From positions 2,108,001-2,172,000 of the forward strand of contig NZ_CP048272.1 in the NCBI RefSeq assembly GCF_019469425.1: DNA of 64,000 nt, read 5' to 3'. This DNA is from Bifidobacterium asteroides (GTDB taxonomy: Bacteria > Actinomycetota > Actinomycetes > Actinomycetales > Bifidobacteriaceae). The position numbers were made by a program, and so were the translations under genes. Positions 9,197 to 17,916 of the stretch are shown in pieces. Below the pieces are notes generated by a model. It did not search any database and was not told the DNA's origin. It was given only the letters and a program-made list of their open reading frames with translations. The stretch's first letter is position 1, and every line of letters starts with the position of its first letter.

Positions 9197-10293
9197 GCCA
9201 CTCTCCTGCTTATGCCACGGAGTAGTCAACGCTTCAGAGGCCCGTTAAAAGAAATCAGAAGCGGCCAGACCAAAACGTTGCGTGGATGCTTGCCAAGTTG
9301 AATTTATAATATACATAAACACGGCCGAAGTCGTCAAGGCCTTCGTCCCAAGGCAAAGCAATCGCATTACGCGACGATGATATCTGTACAAAAACAAGTC
9401 TATCGGACGTGGGCTTGCAGGCTAAATTAACTACGGTAAATCTACTTATTGCGCAACATGGGCACGAACTGTCGGCTATGCTTCAGAGCATTTTCATAAG
9501 TATAATTCAATATATAGTCAGACGGAATAAACAGTAAGCGAATAAGGCCGCCTACTCCTTGCCGAACCACAGACTTCTTTTTACCAAACCCGAACAGCTT
9601 AAATTGTCTTGCATATATAAGCTGAACTTTCACACATGCAACAATGCACAATTGTGTAAGGTGACCCTAGAAACATTGTTTGTTTAGCCTCGTTGCTGAC
9701 TTGATGATATGCTACCCAACGCAATACCTGCACCACGCGTGGAAACCTAAATACAAACACTCCAAGCCCTTACTGAAATAAGGGGTCTATAAGCACTTTT
9801 TGCATAGCACCCCGTCAGAAGCATGGTGCAGACCAGTTTAACTAGAGTCTGTATTTCGTATAGTAAGATTATAATGTCCACTTTTTTGCAAAGCTATAAT
9901 ATTAGGCTTCCCCATGTGTAATTAGATATAGCGAGAGCAAAACTTAAAAGACTCGGTATTATGACAAACTGTCGCGCAGTTTATTCATTATCTCATTTAT
10001 TAGCAAATATCTCTTTCCAATAAGATTCACAAGTTTTAATTTGTTAGTATTGTTTTCTAATCACTTACGAACTTAGAACTTATCGAGCTTATATACTCAG
10101 AATGTCTAACATCAGTTAAGATATATTTATATATATATTTCTATATTACAAATGCTTCCTGCTGGGAGAAGCAAACATTTAGGAAGAGCCAGTATCATTA
10201 ATATAATCTACACAACACTGTTTCTCGCGAAAAATCGCTTTACTTTTCATTATTGTGCTAGCATGAAAAAAATAAGGGAAGGCGCCAGAACTT
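9197..10293. other. AT-rich intergenic DNA at the left end of a foreign island
   Basis: About 1.1 kb of strikingly AT-rich sequence compared with the GC-rich neighbours. Only short, unconvincing reading frames occur, the longest being 69 codons on the minus strand (9651-9442), rich in Lys, Arg and Tyr and of no family I recognise. The part next to 10294 is the likely promoter region of the RloA/RloB pair. No transposase, tRNA or clear attachment repeat was seen. Confidence 0.6.
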
Positions 10294-11604
10294 ATGTTAA
10301 TCAGCTTCAGCGTAGCAAATTATGGCTCAATTAAGGAAAAGCAAATCCTTTCTTTAAGGCGATATCAAAGCGGCATGGAAAGTCGTATTGTAATTGATGA
10401 CGAACTAGCCGGTAATGATATTTCCCCAGTTGCAGTGATATACGGCGCGAATGCATCAGGAAAATCTACTTTCCTCCATGCTCTTTCTTTCGTCAAAAAA
10501 CTAGTTTCGACATCCGCTCTAAGGCCTGTTGGGCAGCCTATCCGCGTCCCGTTCTTCGCTTTATCAGAGCAAACAAGGTCAGAGCCTTTTCGGACTGAAA
10601 TCGTATTTACAACAGCTAAATCAGAATATAGTTATAGATTCGAAATTAACCGCAAAGGCAACGTGTCCAACGAGGAGCTATTACGAATAAATCCTGCTGG
10701 AAAACGAAGATCAATTCAGACAATCTTTTCCAGACAAACAGAGAAAGGACAGCGCGACATAATCAAAACTTCGTCGTATATGCATGGAGCAAAAAAACAT
10801 ATAGTCGATAGTACAAGGCCAAATTCACTCTTCCTTTCTAAAGCAGCTCAAGAGAATAATAAAGATATTTTAGATGCGTATGAATGGTTTGTACCACCAG
10901 AAGATAGCCAGGTCAAGGCCATCGATACGCCTAGTCTGAGCGTTGCTCTATTTGAGAACGATAAGGAATTCCAAAAATGGGTATTACAACTAATAAAAAA
11001 ATCTGATTTAGGCATCGGCAATATCGAAATAATACCACCAACAACAAATCCACCAAAAGAATTAGTAAAATTATATAAGATGATGAATGAGAGCGACAAC
11101 AAGCAACAAGATGATGCAACAATAAATAAACTGCTTAGGATGAACAGGCATCCGGCCTTATATCATTACGGCGAACAATCTAAATCCGTCCGCCTGGATT
11201 GGCATTATGAGTCTGCTGGAACTTTAAGTTTGTGGGACCTCGCAGGAGGCTTATACACCTGCCTAAAAAAGGGATTGCCTTTCTGGATAGACGAATTGTC
11301 TGACTTGCATCCTGCCTTAATGCGCCAGCTCGTATATATCTTTCAGTCTAAACGATCCAATCCGAACAACGCTCAAATTTTATTTACGACTCACGATATA
11401 AGTCTACTTGGAAATTTCGGCGGACTAGGATACGCATTAGACAGGGATCAAATATGGTTTACTGAGAAAGATGCCAACGGAGCTACCAGCCTATACCCGC
11501 TGACTGACTTTGATCCGAGACGAGATGCAAATACAGAAAAAATGTATATTGGTGGGCGCTTTGGAGCTGTACCCCTGATCGACGATTTGCCTACCTTTGC
11601 GTAA
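10294..11604 (+). CDS. RloA/AbiLi-like AAA ATPase, phage-defence type
   Basis: A 436-residue ATPase of the SMC-like group typified by RloA/AbiLi. The N-terminus MLISFSVANYGSIKEKQ is the family's usual beginning. Walker A is GANASGKST (about residue 51-59). Near the C-terminus WIDEL gives the Walker B acidic pair, and TTHD is the switch histidine motif. Between them lies a long variable insert. It is followed 17 nt downstream by a RloB-like gene, the standard pairing, in which the ATPase is thought to control a Toprim-like effector and cause abortive infection. Base composition is far more AT-rich than the chromosome, supporting horizontal gain. The assignment to defence is from family knowledge; the trigger is unknown. 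Confidence 0.85.
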   Translation: MLISFSVANYGSIKEKQILSLRRYQSGMESRIVIDDELAGNDISPVAVIYGANASGKSTFLHALSFVKKLVSTSALRPVGQPIRVPFFALSEQTRSEPFRTEIVFTTAKSEYSYRFEINRKGNVSNEELLRINPAGKRRSIQTIFSRQTEKGQRDIIKTSSYMHGAKKHIVDSTRPNSLFLSKAAQENNKDILDAYEWFVPPEDSQVKAIDTPSLSVALFENDKEFQKWVLQLIKKSDLGIGNIEIIPPTTNPPKELVKLYKMMNESDNKQQDDATINKLLRMNRHPALYHYGEQSKSVRLDWHYESAGTLSLWDLAGGLYTCLKKGLPFWIDELSDLHPALMRQLVYIFQSKRSNPNNAQILFTTHDISLLGNFGGLGYALDRDQIWFTEKDANGATSLYPLTDFDPRRDANTEKMYIGGRFGAVPLIDDLPTFA

Positions 11605-11621
11605 TAAGCGATAATTCAACT

Positions 11622-12290
11622 ATGCAGGCCAGGAAGAGGAGATTCGACTCTACAAGAAGAAGCAGAAAACGGAAACCGGCGTCGCGTATCTTTGTAGCGT
11701 GTGAAGGACAAACGGAGCGTGCTTATTTTCGATATTTAAATACTGAATTACGAACATCTGGCATCCAGATAAAACCTTATTCTGATAAATCAGATCCAAG
11801 TGAAGTCGTAGAAGAAGCAATAAAGGCAAATAGAGGGGACCTACATAAAGGCGTGGATGAAGGCTACTACGACGAGGTTTGGGCAGTATTCGATTGGGAC
11901 GGTAGAACGGAACAGGTTAGAAAAGCCAAACACCTTGCAAAGAAAAATCGCGTCCACGTTGCGCTGTCAAATCCAGCATTTGAACTATGGCTGGTGTGGC
12001 ATTTCCTTGATTACATGAACCCTTCATGCGACCAAAAGGAGACGTTAAAAGAATTACAAAAAGTGTGGCCAAATTATAAAAAAGGCATGGACATAGATTT
12101 CACAACACTACCTCCACATAGTTGCAACGATGCTCGCTCTAGATCCCAGAACGCCAGAAAAGCGCATAAGCAGCATAGATGTTATTTCCCGAACAATAGA
12201 CCATCTACTGATATCGACTTGTTAATTGAATACCTGATATCTGCATGGAAAGACTGGCATGGGAATTCTTCCATCTGCCCTATCCTATAA
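11622..12290 (+). CDS. rloB: RloB-like (AbiLii) effector protein
   Basis: A 222-residue protein of the RloB family. A basic N-terminus (RKRRFDSTRRSRKRK) precedes FVACEGQTERAYFRYL, whose glutamate is the first conserved acidic residue of the Toprim-like fold. VWAVFDWDG supplies the DxD-type acidic motif, and SNPAFELWLVWHF is the family's most conserved block. It forms an operon with the upstream ATPase, with no strong ribosome site visible before the ATG, so translation may be coupled. RloB is the presumed nuclease or effector of the pair. It shares the AT-rich composition of the island. Confidence 0.85.
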   Translation: MQARKRRFDSTRRSRKRKPASRIFVACEGQTERAYFRYLNTELRTSGIQIKPYSDKSDPSEVVEEAIKANRGDLHKGVDEGYYDEVWAVFDWDGRTEQVRKAKHLAKKNRVHVALSNPAFELWLVWHFLDYMNPSCDQKETLKELQKVWPNYKKGMDIDFTTLPPHSCNDARSRSQNARKAHKQHRCYFPNNRPSTDIDLLIEYLISAWKDWHGNSSICPIL

Positions 12291-12603
12291 CTGTCGCAAG
12301 CACTAGGACCATTATAGATTTTAAATTATTATGCATACTATTATTAAAGGTTTTTCGTTAGAATAATATGTATAAGAGTACTTACACTAGATTATTCGGA
12401 AAGTGCTATGGCGAGCGCACCCACTTCAAGCAAGAGGGCTAAAAAACGGCAAGCTATTAGTAATAGATTGCTTAAATAATTACTAAATAATTGATGTTTT
12501 CATAATTATTGGCCCACGACTAACACTATTTCCTAATCTTTACCACTGCGCAATTCTTAACTGGACACCGAGTTTGCTGTGACCGGTATCAGCTCCGCTG
12601 AAT
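12291..12603. other. AT-rich gap, right end of the defence island
   Basis: About 310 nt without a supported gene. The sequence stays AT-rich to about 12540 and then returns to chromosomal composition just before the histidine kinase stop codon. No terminator hairpin or insertion-sequence end was recognised. Confidence 0.5.
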
Positions 12604-14112
12604 TCACTGCACTGGCAAAGATACGGTGACTGCTGCGCCATCGCCACTGGCTGCATTGGCCAGGATTAGGCGGCCTCCTGCACTTTCCACAGTCGACCGC
12701 GCTGCAGCCAGGCCGATGCCATGGTGACCGCTGGAGCCGTGCCGACTGCTGTCAGCCTGATAGAGCCATTCCGTGGCATGGGCCAGAGCCCGGCTGCTGA
12801 AACCTGGACCCCGGTCACGCACGGTCACCACTAAGGCTCGCCCGCCCTCCTGACCACCCTCCAGCCTCCAGGTCAACGTCACTAGGCCATGGTCCGGCGA
12901 GTAGTCAGCCGCGTTCGCAACGATGTTCATGATCGCTCGGACAAGGTCAGCGGCATCACCGGAAATGTGACCGGCGGCGGAATCCAGACGGCCATCGCTC
13001 TCAAGCCGCAACCCCCGGGCCTTCACATAGCCTTGGGCTTGATTGTCGACCATATCCCTCAGAACAGCTGTGGCGACCCCAGATCGTCCGGAGGCCGCAC
13101 CCATGGAGCCCTGGCTGATGGCCTGGGCATAGTCAGCCATTTCATGGATGGCACCCTCAATGTAACCCAGGTAGGTCTGCTGCTCCTGGCTGAGCTCGGT
13201 CTCGCTTAACAGTTCTGCATTGCCTCGCATGACGGTCAGAGGCGTTTTCAAATCGTGAGCCAGGGCTGCCACCTGCCGCCGCTGGGCCTCCTGTGCCGTC
13301 CAGGTCGCCTCCAGGGACTTCCTGAGCGTGACGCGCATCCGGTCGAAGGAGTCCAGCACCCGGTTGATCTCCAGGATGTTGGTGCGGGGCAGCCCGACCT
13401 CCAGATCCTGGCGCCCTATATCGGCAGCCACCTGGTTGAAAACCTTGAGCTTGGAAGATATGACATGAGCTGCCCTCAGCCCGACCGCCAGCAGAGTAAT
13501 CGGCAGGGCCGCCGCAAATGCCGCCAGCAGGAAGTCCTGAGGGTTGGGGTACCGGTCACGGGCCTGCTTCGAAACCCACTGCGGCATGATCTGATAAGCC
13601 AGAATGCACCGGCTTCCATCAGCCGTGGCATAGATGGCATACGTCGCTTCCTTGCCCACGCGGGTGCCCAGCGGCTGGCCGGTCTTCCTTCCCTGCTCCT
13701 CCACCAGCGTGGATGCCCCGCGCTCAGGATGATCGGCCGCCAGCAGGTCCGCATCAGCCGCCATGCCAGGGCCCATGTCGCCCCCCAAGGGACGTCCTCG
13801 ATGGTCATAGGTCCGGTACCAGTAGGCTGCGGGAATCATGGCGTCGTCCACAGTGGCCGAACTGCTGATGGTGCGCCCCACCTCCTCCAGGTGCCGTTCG
13901 CCGTAGTTGGCCCAAAGGAAGTCGCCCCTGGCGCCCAGACCCGTCCAGACCGCGTCGATGCCGGCGAAGAGCAGGACCAGTGCTAGGAGCACATAAAGAA
14001 AGTATCTGATAATCAGCAGAACAATGGGGATCCCTTTGCGGCCGGACGCACCCTTCCCCTCGCTGCTCCGCCTCTGTGGCGATCCGGGCCCGCCGCCGGT
14101 CAGGCCGCCCAC
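12604..14112 (-). CDS. Sensor histidine kinase
   Basis: A 502-residue membrane kinase. Two membrane helices (about residues 29-52 and 195-216) flank an extracytoplasmic domain of about 140 residues. HAMP-like and dimerisation segments follow, with the phospho-acceptor in ALAHDLKTPLTV (His about 286). The ATPase domain has NIVANAADYS (N box), VRDRGPGFS (G1) and a glycine-rich GHHGIGLA (G2). The GTG start at 14112 overlaps the end of the response-regulator gene by 13 nt, so the two are translationally coupled. The whole cluster with the ABC exporter upstream resembles lantibiotic-sensing and immunity systems; the extracellular domain is larger than in short BceS-type sensors. The ligand is not shown by the sequence. 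Confidence 0.92.
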   Translation of the reverse strand: MGGLTGGGPGSPQRRSSEGKGASGRKGIPIVLLIIRYFLYVLLALVLLFAGIDAVWTGLGARGDFLWANYGERHLEEVGRTISSSATVDDAMIPAAYWYRTYDHRGRPLGGDMGPGMAADADLLAADHPERGASTLVEEQGRKTGQPLGTRVGKEATYAIYATADGSRCILAYQIMPQWVSKQARDRYPNPQDFLLAAFAAALPITLLAVGLRAAHVISSKLKVFNQVAADIGRQDLEVGLPRTNILEINRVLDSFDRMRVTLRKSLEATWTAQEAQRRQVAALAHDLKTPLTVMRGNAELLSETELSQEQQTYLGYIEGAIHEMADYAQAISQGSMGAASGRSGVATAVLRDMVDNQAQGYVKARGLRLESDGRLDSAAGHISGDAADLVRAIMNIVANAADYSPDHGLVTLTWRLEGGQEGGRALVVTVRDRGPGFSSRALAHATEWLYQADSSRHGSSGHHGIGLAAARSTVESAGGRLILANAASGDGAAVTVSLPVQ

Positions 14113-14831
14113 TGGTACCCCACCGACCAGATGGTTCTGATGGGATCCGCTCCCAGGGCTTTGAACTTGCGCCGGACATTGCTCAGGTGCACCCTGACCG
14201 CTGCAGTGGCATCGCCGTTTGGACTATTGGCGGCCGGGTCGTCCGCCGTGGCCAGGCAGGCCTCCCATATCTGCGGAGGCGTATATGCCCGCCCAGGATG
14301 TTGGGCCAAGAGGGCGCATATGCGGTATTCCGCATCCGTCAGATTGGCTTTGCGCCCATTCACTCTGATTTGACGCGTCTGAAGATCCATGTCCAAGGAG
14401 CCGAAACGCAGAAGCGGGCGTCTGGACCGGCTGCCCTGGGACAGCCGCGCCCTGACCTTGGCGCGGAGTTCGGCTACGCCGAAGGGCTTGCGTATGTAAT
14501 CGTCGGCACCTAGGCCATAGGCCAGCACAGCGCTGTCCTCGTCGGTTTTGGCCGTCAGGAAGATGATCGGGCAGGACGCCCGGTCCCTGATGGAGGCCAG
14601 GAGGGCGAAGCCGTCCATGTGAGGCATCATGACATCGCACAGGATCAGGTCGACCGAGGACAGATCCATCTTCGTAACCTTTCGGGAATCGTTGACCACG
14701 GTCACCGCGTGGCCGTCCTTGGACAGGGCCGCCATCAGCAGCGCAGTGATCCTGGGATCGTCGTCCACCACCAGGATGGTGGCCGGATGCCGATCGCCCC
14801 CATGGGAAAGGTCGGCCTGCGTGTCAACCAT
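14100..14831 (-). CDS. OmpR/PhoB-family response regulator
   Basis: A 243-residue two-domain regulator. The receiver domain has the acidic pocket VVDDDP, the phosphorylated aspartate in LILCDVMMPHMDG, the threonine/alanine of FLTAKTD and the lysine of RKPFG. The C-terminal part is a winged-helix DNA-binding domain (LTDAEYRICALLAQHPG, then VRVHLSNVRRK and IWSVGYQW). The ATG at 14831 follows GAAGGAG at good spacing. It is the cognate partner of the overlapping histidine kinase and probably controls the ABC genes upstream in the same transcript. Confidence 0.95.
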   Translation of the reverse strand: MVDTQADLSHGGDRHPATILVVDDDPRITALLMAALSKDGHAVTVVNDSRKVTKMDLSSVDLILCDVMMPHMDGFALLASIRDRASCPIIFLTAKTDEDSAVLAYGLGADDYIRKPFGVAELRAKVRARLSQGSRSRRPLLRFGSLDMDLQTRQIRVNGRKANLTDAEYRICALLAQHPGRAYTPPQIWEACLATADDPAANSPNGDATAAVRVHLSNVRRKFKALGADPIRTIWSVGYQWAA

Positions 14832-14907
14832 GATCGGCTCCTTCTCTGCGCTTGGCCTCCCCCGGCTCAGCCGGCATACATGCCTGTCAGGCGTTTCTCA
14901 GCCCAGT

Positions 14908-15777
14908 CTAATCGCTGGACTTGTGCCGGTCTTCGAACCAGCCGATCCACAGCATGAGCGCCACGGCCAAGGCCAGGGTAAAGTCCAGGCAGGGAACCAG
15001 ATTATCCAAGGCAGTTACGCCGATGGAGACCCGTAGGCCGTCCCCTCCCGGCATGGTCAGGGCCAAGGCCTGCTCAATGCCCAGGGAGCCGAAGCGGGCG
15101 GGCCAGGTGAAGGGGATCCACCGGCTGACCCCAGTGGGGCCGGCCCCGGCCAGGGTGTGACTGTACAGGCCGTTGAGCAGGCCTCCCAGGGAGCCGATGG
15201 CGGTCCCAGTGCCGACGACCCCGACGGCAATGGTTAGGTTCCTGCCGAAACGCATGGCCAGGGCTATGGCCAAGAGGTAGAGGCAGAGGGAACCCCCGGC
15301 AATGCCCAGGATGGCGAGCGCGAGGGCGGAGACCGGCATCCCCGCCCGGCCTGCCAGAGCCATGGGCAGGCGGAAGGTCAGGGCGGCCAGGACCAGAGCC
15401 AGCAGGCCCAAGATCCAGAGCACCATGATCTTGGCTGTCAGGCCCAGGCGGCGGCTGGGAATCCCCAGGAGGTTGGCCATGTCGCCAGCCTCGCGCTCGG
15501 TTTCGATGTTCAAGGCGACGATGATGGCGACCATCAGGGGCATGAAGGCACCCAGAATCTGGAAGAAGGCATCGGTCCCGAACCCGGGGTCGTAAGGGGC
15601 TGCAGCGAAGTAGACGCCGCAGGCGATCCCGGCCGCCAGCCCGCAGACGGCGTGGATGGGGATGAGCACTGATCCGCGCAGCCGTCCGGCCTCCGAGACT
15701 ATGGCCCGGCAGATGGTTGTCCTGGGTTGCCTGGTCGGAACGGTCTGCCTGGCGGCGCGTCTGTAGTGCACGGTCAT
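14908..15777 (-). CDS. ABC-2-type permease, lantibiotic-immunity (MutG/SpaG-like)
   Basis: A 289-residue integral membrane protein with about six helices. It is third in an operon of ATPase, permease, permease, response regulator and kinase. The pattern resembles MutG/SpaG-type immunity permeases: FFQILGAFMPLMVAIIVALN followed by ETEREAGDMANLLGIPSRR, the cytosolic E-rich loop characteristic of this group. It lies only 1 nt after the other permease gene, so the two probably form a heterodimer. Expected role: expelling an antimicrobial peptide from the membrane. Substrate not deducible; a housekeeping ABC-2 exporter is the alternative. Confidence 0.75.
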   Translation of the reverse strand: MTVHYRRAARQTVPTRQPRTTICRAIVSEAGRLRGSVLIPIHAVCGLAAGIACGVYFAAAPYDPGFGTDAFFQILGAFMPLMVAIIVALNIETEREAGDMANLLGIPSRRLGLTAKIMVLWILGLLALVLAALTFRLPMALAGRAGMPVSALALAILGIAGGSLCLYLLAIALAMRFGRNLTIAVGVVGTGTAIGSLGGLLNGLYSHTLAGAGPTGVSRWIPFTWPARFGSLGIEQALALTMPGGDGLRVSIGVTALDNLVPCLDFTLALAVALMLWIGWFEDRHKSSD

Positions 15778-15778
15778 G

Positions 15779-16630
15779 TCAGTCGGCCTCCTTATGCGAG
15801 AACCAGATTCCCGTCAGGAGGGACAGGAGCAGGAACCAGACCAGACAGACCGCCAGCGCCGTCAGGCTCTGACCGCCGAAGACGGACAGTGCGGTCTTGA
15901 TCGGACTACTGCTCTCGATTTTCAGGGGCACGCCATCGGGCATGACCCTCATGAAAGGCACTGGCAGGCTGATCATGGCGGAGGGCGGCAGGAAGGGCCA
16001 TAGCCGTTGGTTTCCCCAGAAGGTTGTCGAGACCAGCAGGTCCGCCATATAAGGCAGGCCGAATCCGATCAGGATGCCGAATCTGGCGGTCAGCGCCAAT
16101 CCCGCCGGTATCATCCAGGAGCAGGCCAGGACCAGCATCAGGGCGCTGACGACAAAATCAGCCGGAGAGGGCCCCTCGACTCCAGAGATGGCGACCATGA
16201 GCGCCGGCAGGCCCAGAGCCAGCAGGGTGGCGACGCCGACCAGGAACAGGCAGTAGACGATCTTGGCCCACCAAACCAGAATGGGCGCGGCGGGCAGGGC
16301 CAGGGTCGTCCTCCACTGCTGCCTTGCGTCGATGCTGGCCACGGCGGCGCTCATCAGGGCAGCCATGGCTGGGAGAAGCAGGACATACCAGTAGTTGACC
16401 GAAGAGGGCGACCAGACATGCAGTCCGAACACGAGGACAGCCATGATGATAATGAGCACCAGAGGAAAGGCCAGGGCCATACGCCTCGGCGCGGCCGACC
16501 GACCTTTCATGATCTCTACTGCCAGGATCCTGCCGAAGGGGATGCCTCCGGCCCCGACCCGCGTCCCGATCTGGTCGCCTGATGCAGCCACATTATCTTG
16601 GGTCAGTTCTTCAAGGTTCCTGCTGCTCAT
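15779..16630 (-). CDS. ABC-2-type permease, lantibiotic-immunity (MutE/SpaE-like)
   Basis: A 283-residue permease with a hydrophilic N-terminal stretch of about 40 residues and about six membrane helices. The start ATG overlaps the stop of the ATPase gene by 4 nt. In MutE-like proteins the first long loop holds a DARQQWRTTLALP-type segment after the second helix, seen here as SIDARQQWRTTLALPAAP. The pair of unequal permeases with one ATPase is the arrangement of the MutFEG/SpaFEG immunity exporters. Nothing in the sequence identifies the peptide handled. Confidence 0.78.
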   Translation of the reverse strand: MSSRNLEELTQDNVAASGDQIGTRVGAGGIPFGRILAVEIMKGRSAAPRRMALAFPLVLIIIMAVLVFGLHVWSPSSVNYWYVLLLPAMAALMSAAVASIDARQQWRTTLALPAAPILVWWAKIVYCLFLVGVATLLALGLPALMVAISGVEGPSPADFVVSALMLVLACSWMIPAGLALTARFGILIGFGLPYMADLLVSTTFWGNQRLWPFLPPSAMISLPVPFMRVMPDGVPLKIESSSPIKTALSVFGGQSLTALAVCLVWFLLLSLLTGIWFSHKEAD

Positions 16631-17322
16631 CGCGACCTCCTGAGCACATCCATGAACAGCCCCTCCAGGTCCTCCCCGGCATGCAGCTCATTCTCGTAGG
16701 CCAGGCGGCCGTCGGCGATGATGCCGATGTGATCCGCCAGGACCGACACCTCGGAGAGGATATGGCTGGAGACGATCACGCTCATCCCCTGCTGGGGGAA
16801 ACTGCGGATCATCCCTCTCAGCTCCTCGATGCCCAGCGGATCCAGCCCGTTGGTGGGCTCGTCCAGGATCAGCAGCCGAGGTTTGGTCAGGATGGCGTTG
16901 GCTATCCCCAGGCGCTGCTTCATGCCCAGGGAGAACTGCCCAGCCTTCTTGGAGCCCGTATCGACAAGTCCGGCAATGGAGAGCGCCTGGTCGATCCGCT
17001 CATCAGGCAGGCCAAACAGGGTGGTGCGCACCTTGAGGTTCTGGCGGGCCGTCAGGTTGGGGTAGACGGGCGGCTGCTCAATCAGAGCACCGATGTCGTA
17101 AAGGTCCCGGCGCGACCAAGGGTGCCCATCCAGGATCATGGACCCGCCGCTAGGGCGCAGCATACCTGTGACCATCTTCAGAGTGGTGGATTTGCCAGCC
17201 CCATTGGGGCCCAGAAGCCCGTAGACTCCGCCCTCGGGTACATGCAGGGACACCTGGTCGACGGCCCGCTGCCCATGGCCGAAGACCTTGGTCAGCCCCT
17301 CGGTCCGTAATATGTAATGCAT
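16627..17322 (-). CDS. ABC transporter ATPase, lantibiotic-immunity (MutF-like)
   Basis: A 231-residue nucleotide-binding protein, full length for the MutF/SpaF/BcrA group. Walker A is GPNGAGKST, the signature is FSLGMKQRLGIA (LSxGMxxR, usual for drug and bacteriocin exporters), Walker B is LLILDEPTNGLDPLG, and the switch is SSHILSE. First gene of the five-gene operon; ATG at 17322 with GAGAGGAG upstream, the same leader motif as the response regulator. It powers the two permeases that follow. Confidence 0.9.
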   Translation of the reverse strand: MHYILRTEGLTKVFGHGQRAVDQVSLHVPEGGVYGLLGPNGAGKSTTLKMVTGMLRPSGGSMILDGHPWSRRDLYDIGALIEQPPVYPNLTARQNLKVRTTLFGLPDERIDQALSIAGLVDTGSKKAGQFSLGMKQRLGIANAILTKPRLLILDEPTNGLDPLGIEELRGMIRSFPQQGMSVIVSSHILSEVSVLADHIGIIADGRLAYENELHAGEDLEGLFMDVLRRSR

Positions 17323-17916
17323 GATCGGCTCCTCTCCGTTTCCGTATGGCAGGAGCCAGACTAAAGACCGAAAATAAAGAAAGATAAAGGCGGCGGAACA
17401 GATTGTCGCGCCACCACTAAGTCAATGCGGTCATTCTATCCCGGCCAGCTTTGCCAGACTGATTGATTCGCATATTTGATATCGCACACACAGGAGCATT
17501 TGGAACGCAAGGAATGCCTAATGCCAGGGAGAGCCAACGGGTACAGAACCGCACAAGTCCATGTGGAAAGCGGTCAATGAGTTAAGTTACATACGCGGGA
17601 CAGTTCCCACTTCCATCTTGACATGAGTGCTGACTTCAGCCACATTGACAAGTCCGCTCATGGCCTGGATCCACAATAGGCAAATCACAATGTTCGCATC
17701 CATCTGCCTACCCAACCTGGATATGGCCATGGCTGACCCGCTCCTTCCCTTGCCTCGTTCACGTCGGATTCGAGTACTTTTAGGTCGCAGATTGTGCCAC
17801 CGCCGACTGGGTTGCGGAAAATATGCCCAGCAGAATTCTGCCCGCACCCTTATGGACAGAAACCGGGCTCAGGGGCAAATCCTGGGTCCGGTTCTTTTAA
17901 TCAGCAGTTCGGAAGG
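17323..17916. other. Intergenic region upstream of the exporter operon
   Basis: About 590 nt with no supported gene. The first 80 nt must contain the promoter and ribosome site of the minus-strand exporter operon. The rest contains only short frames with no recognisable protein family. No repeat or intrinsic terminator could be defended. Confidence 0.5.

Noticed and set aside
9442-9651. 69-codon minus-strand frame in the AT-rich region
   Set aside because: Unusual start context, no homologue recognised, and AT-rich DNA of this size gives such frames by chance; kept only as a remark.
17587-17847. 86-codon minus-strand frame upstream of the exporter operon
   Set aside because: No family likeness and no ribosome site; not supported as a gene.
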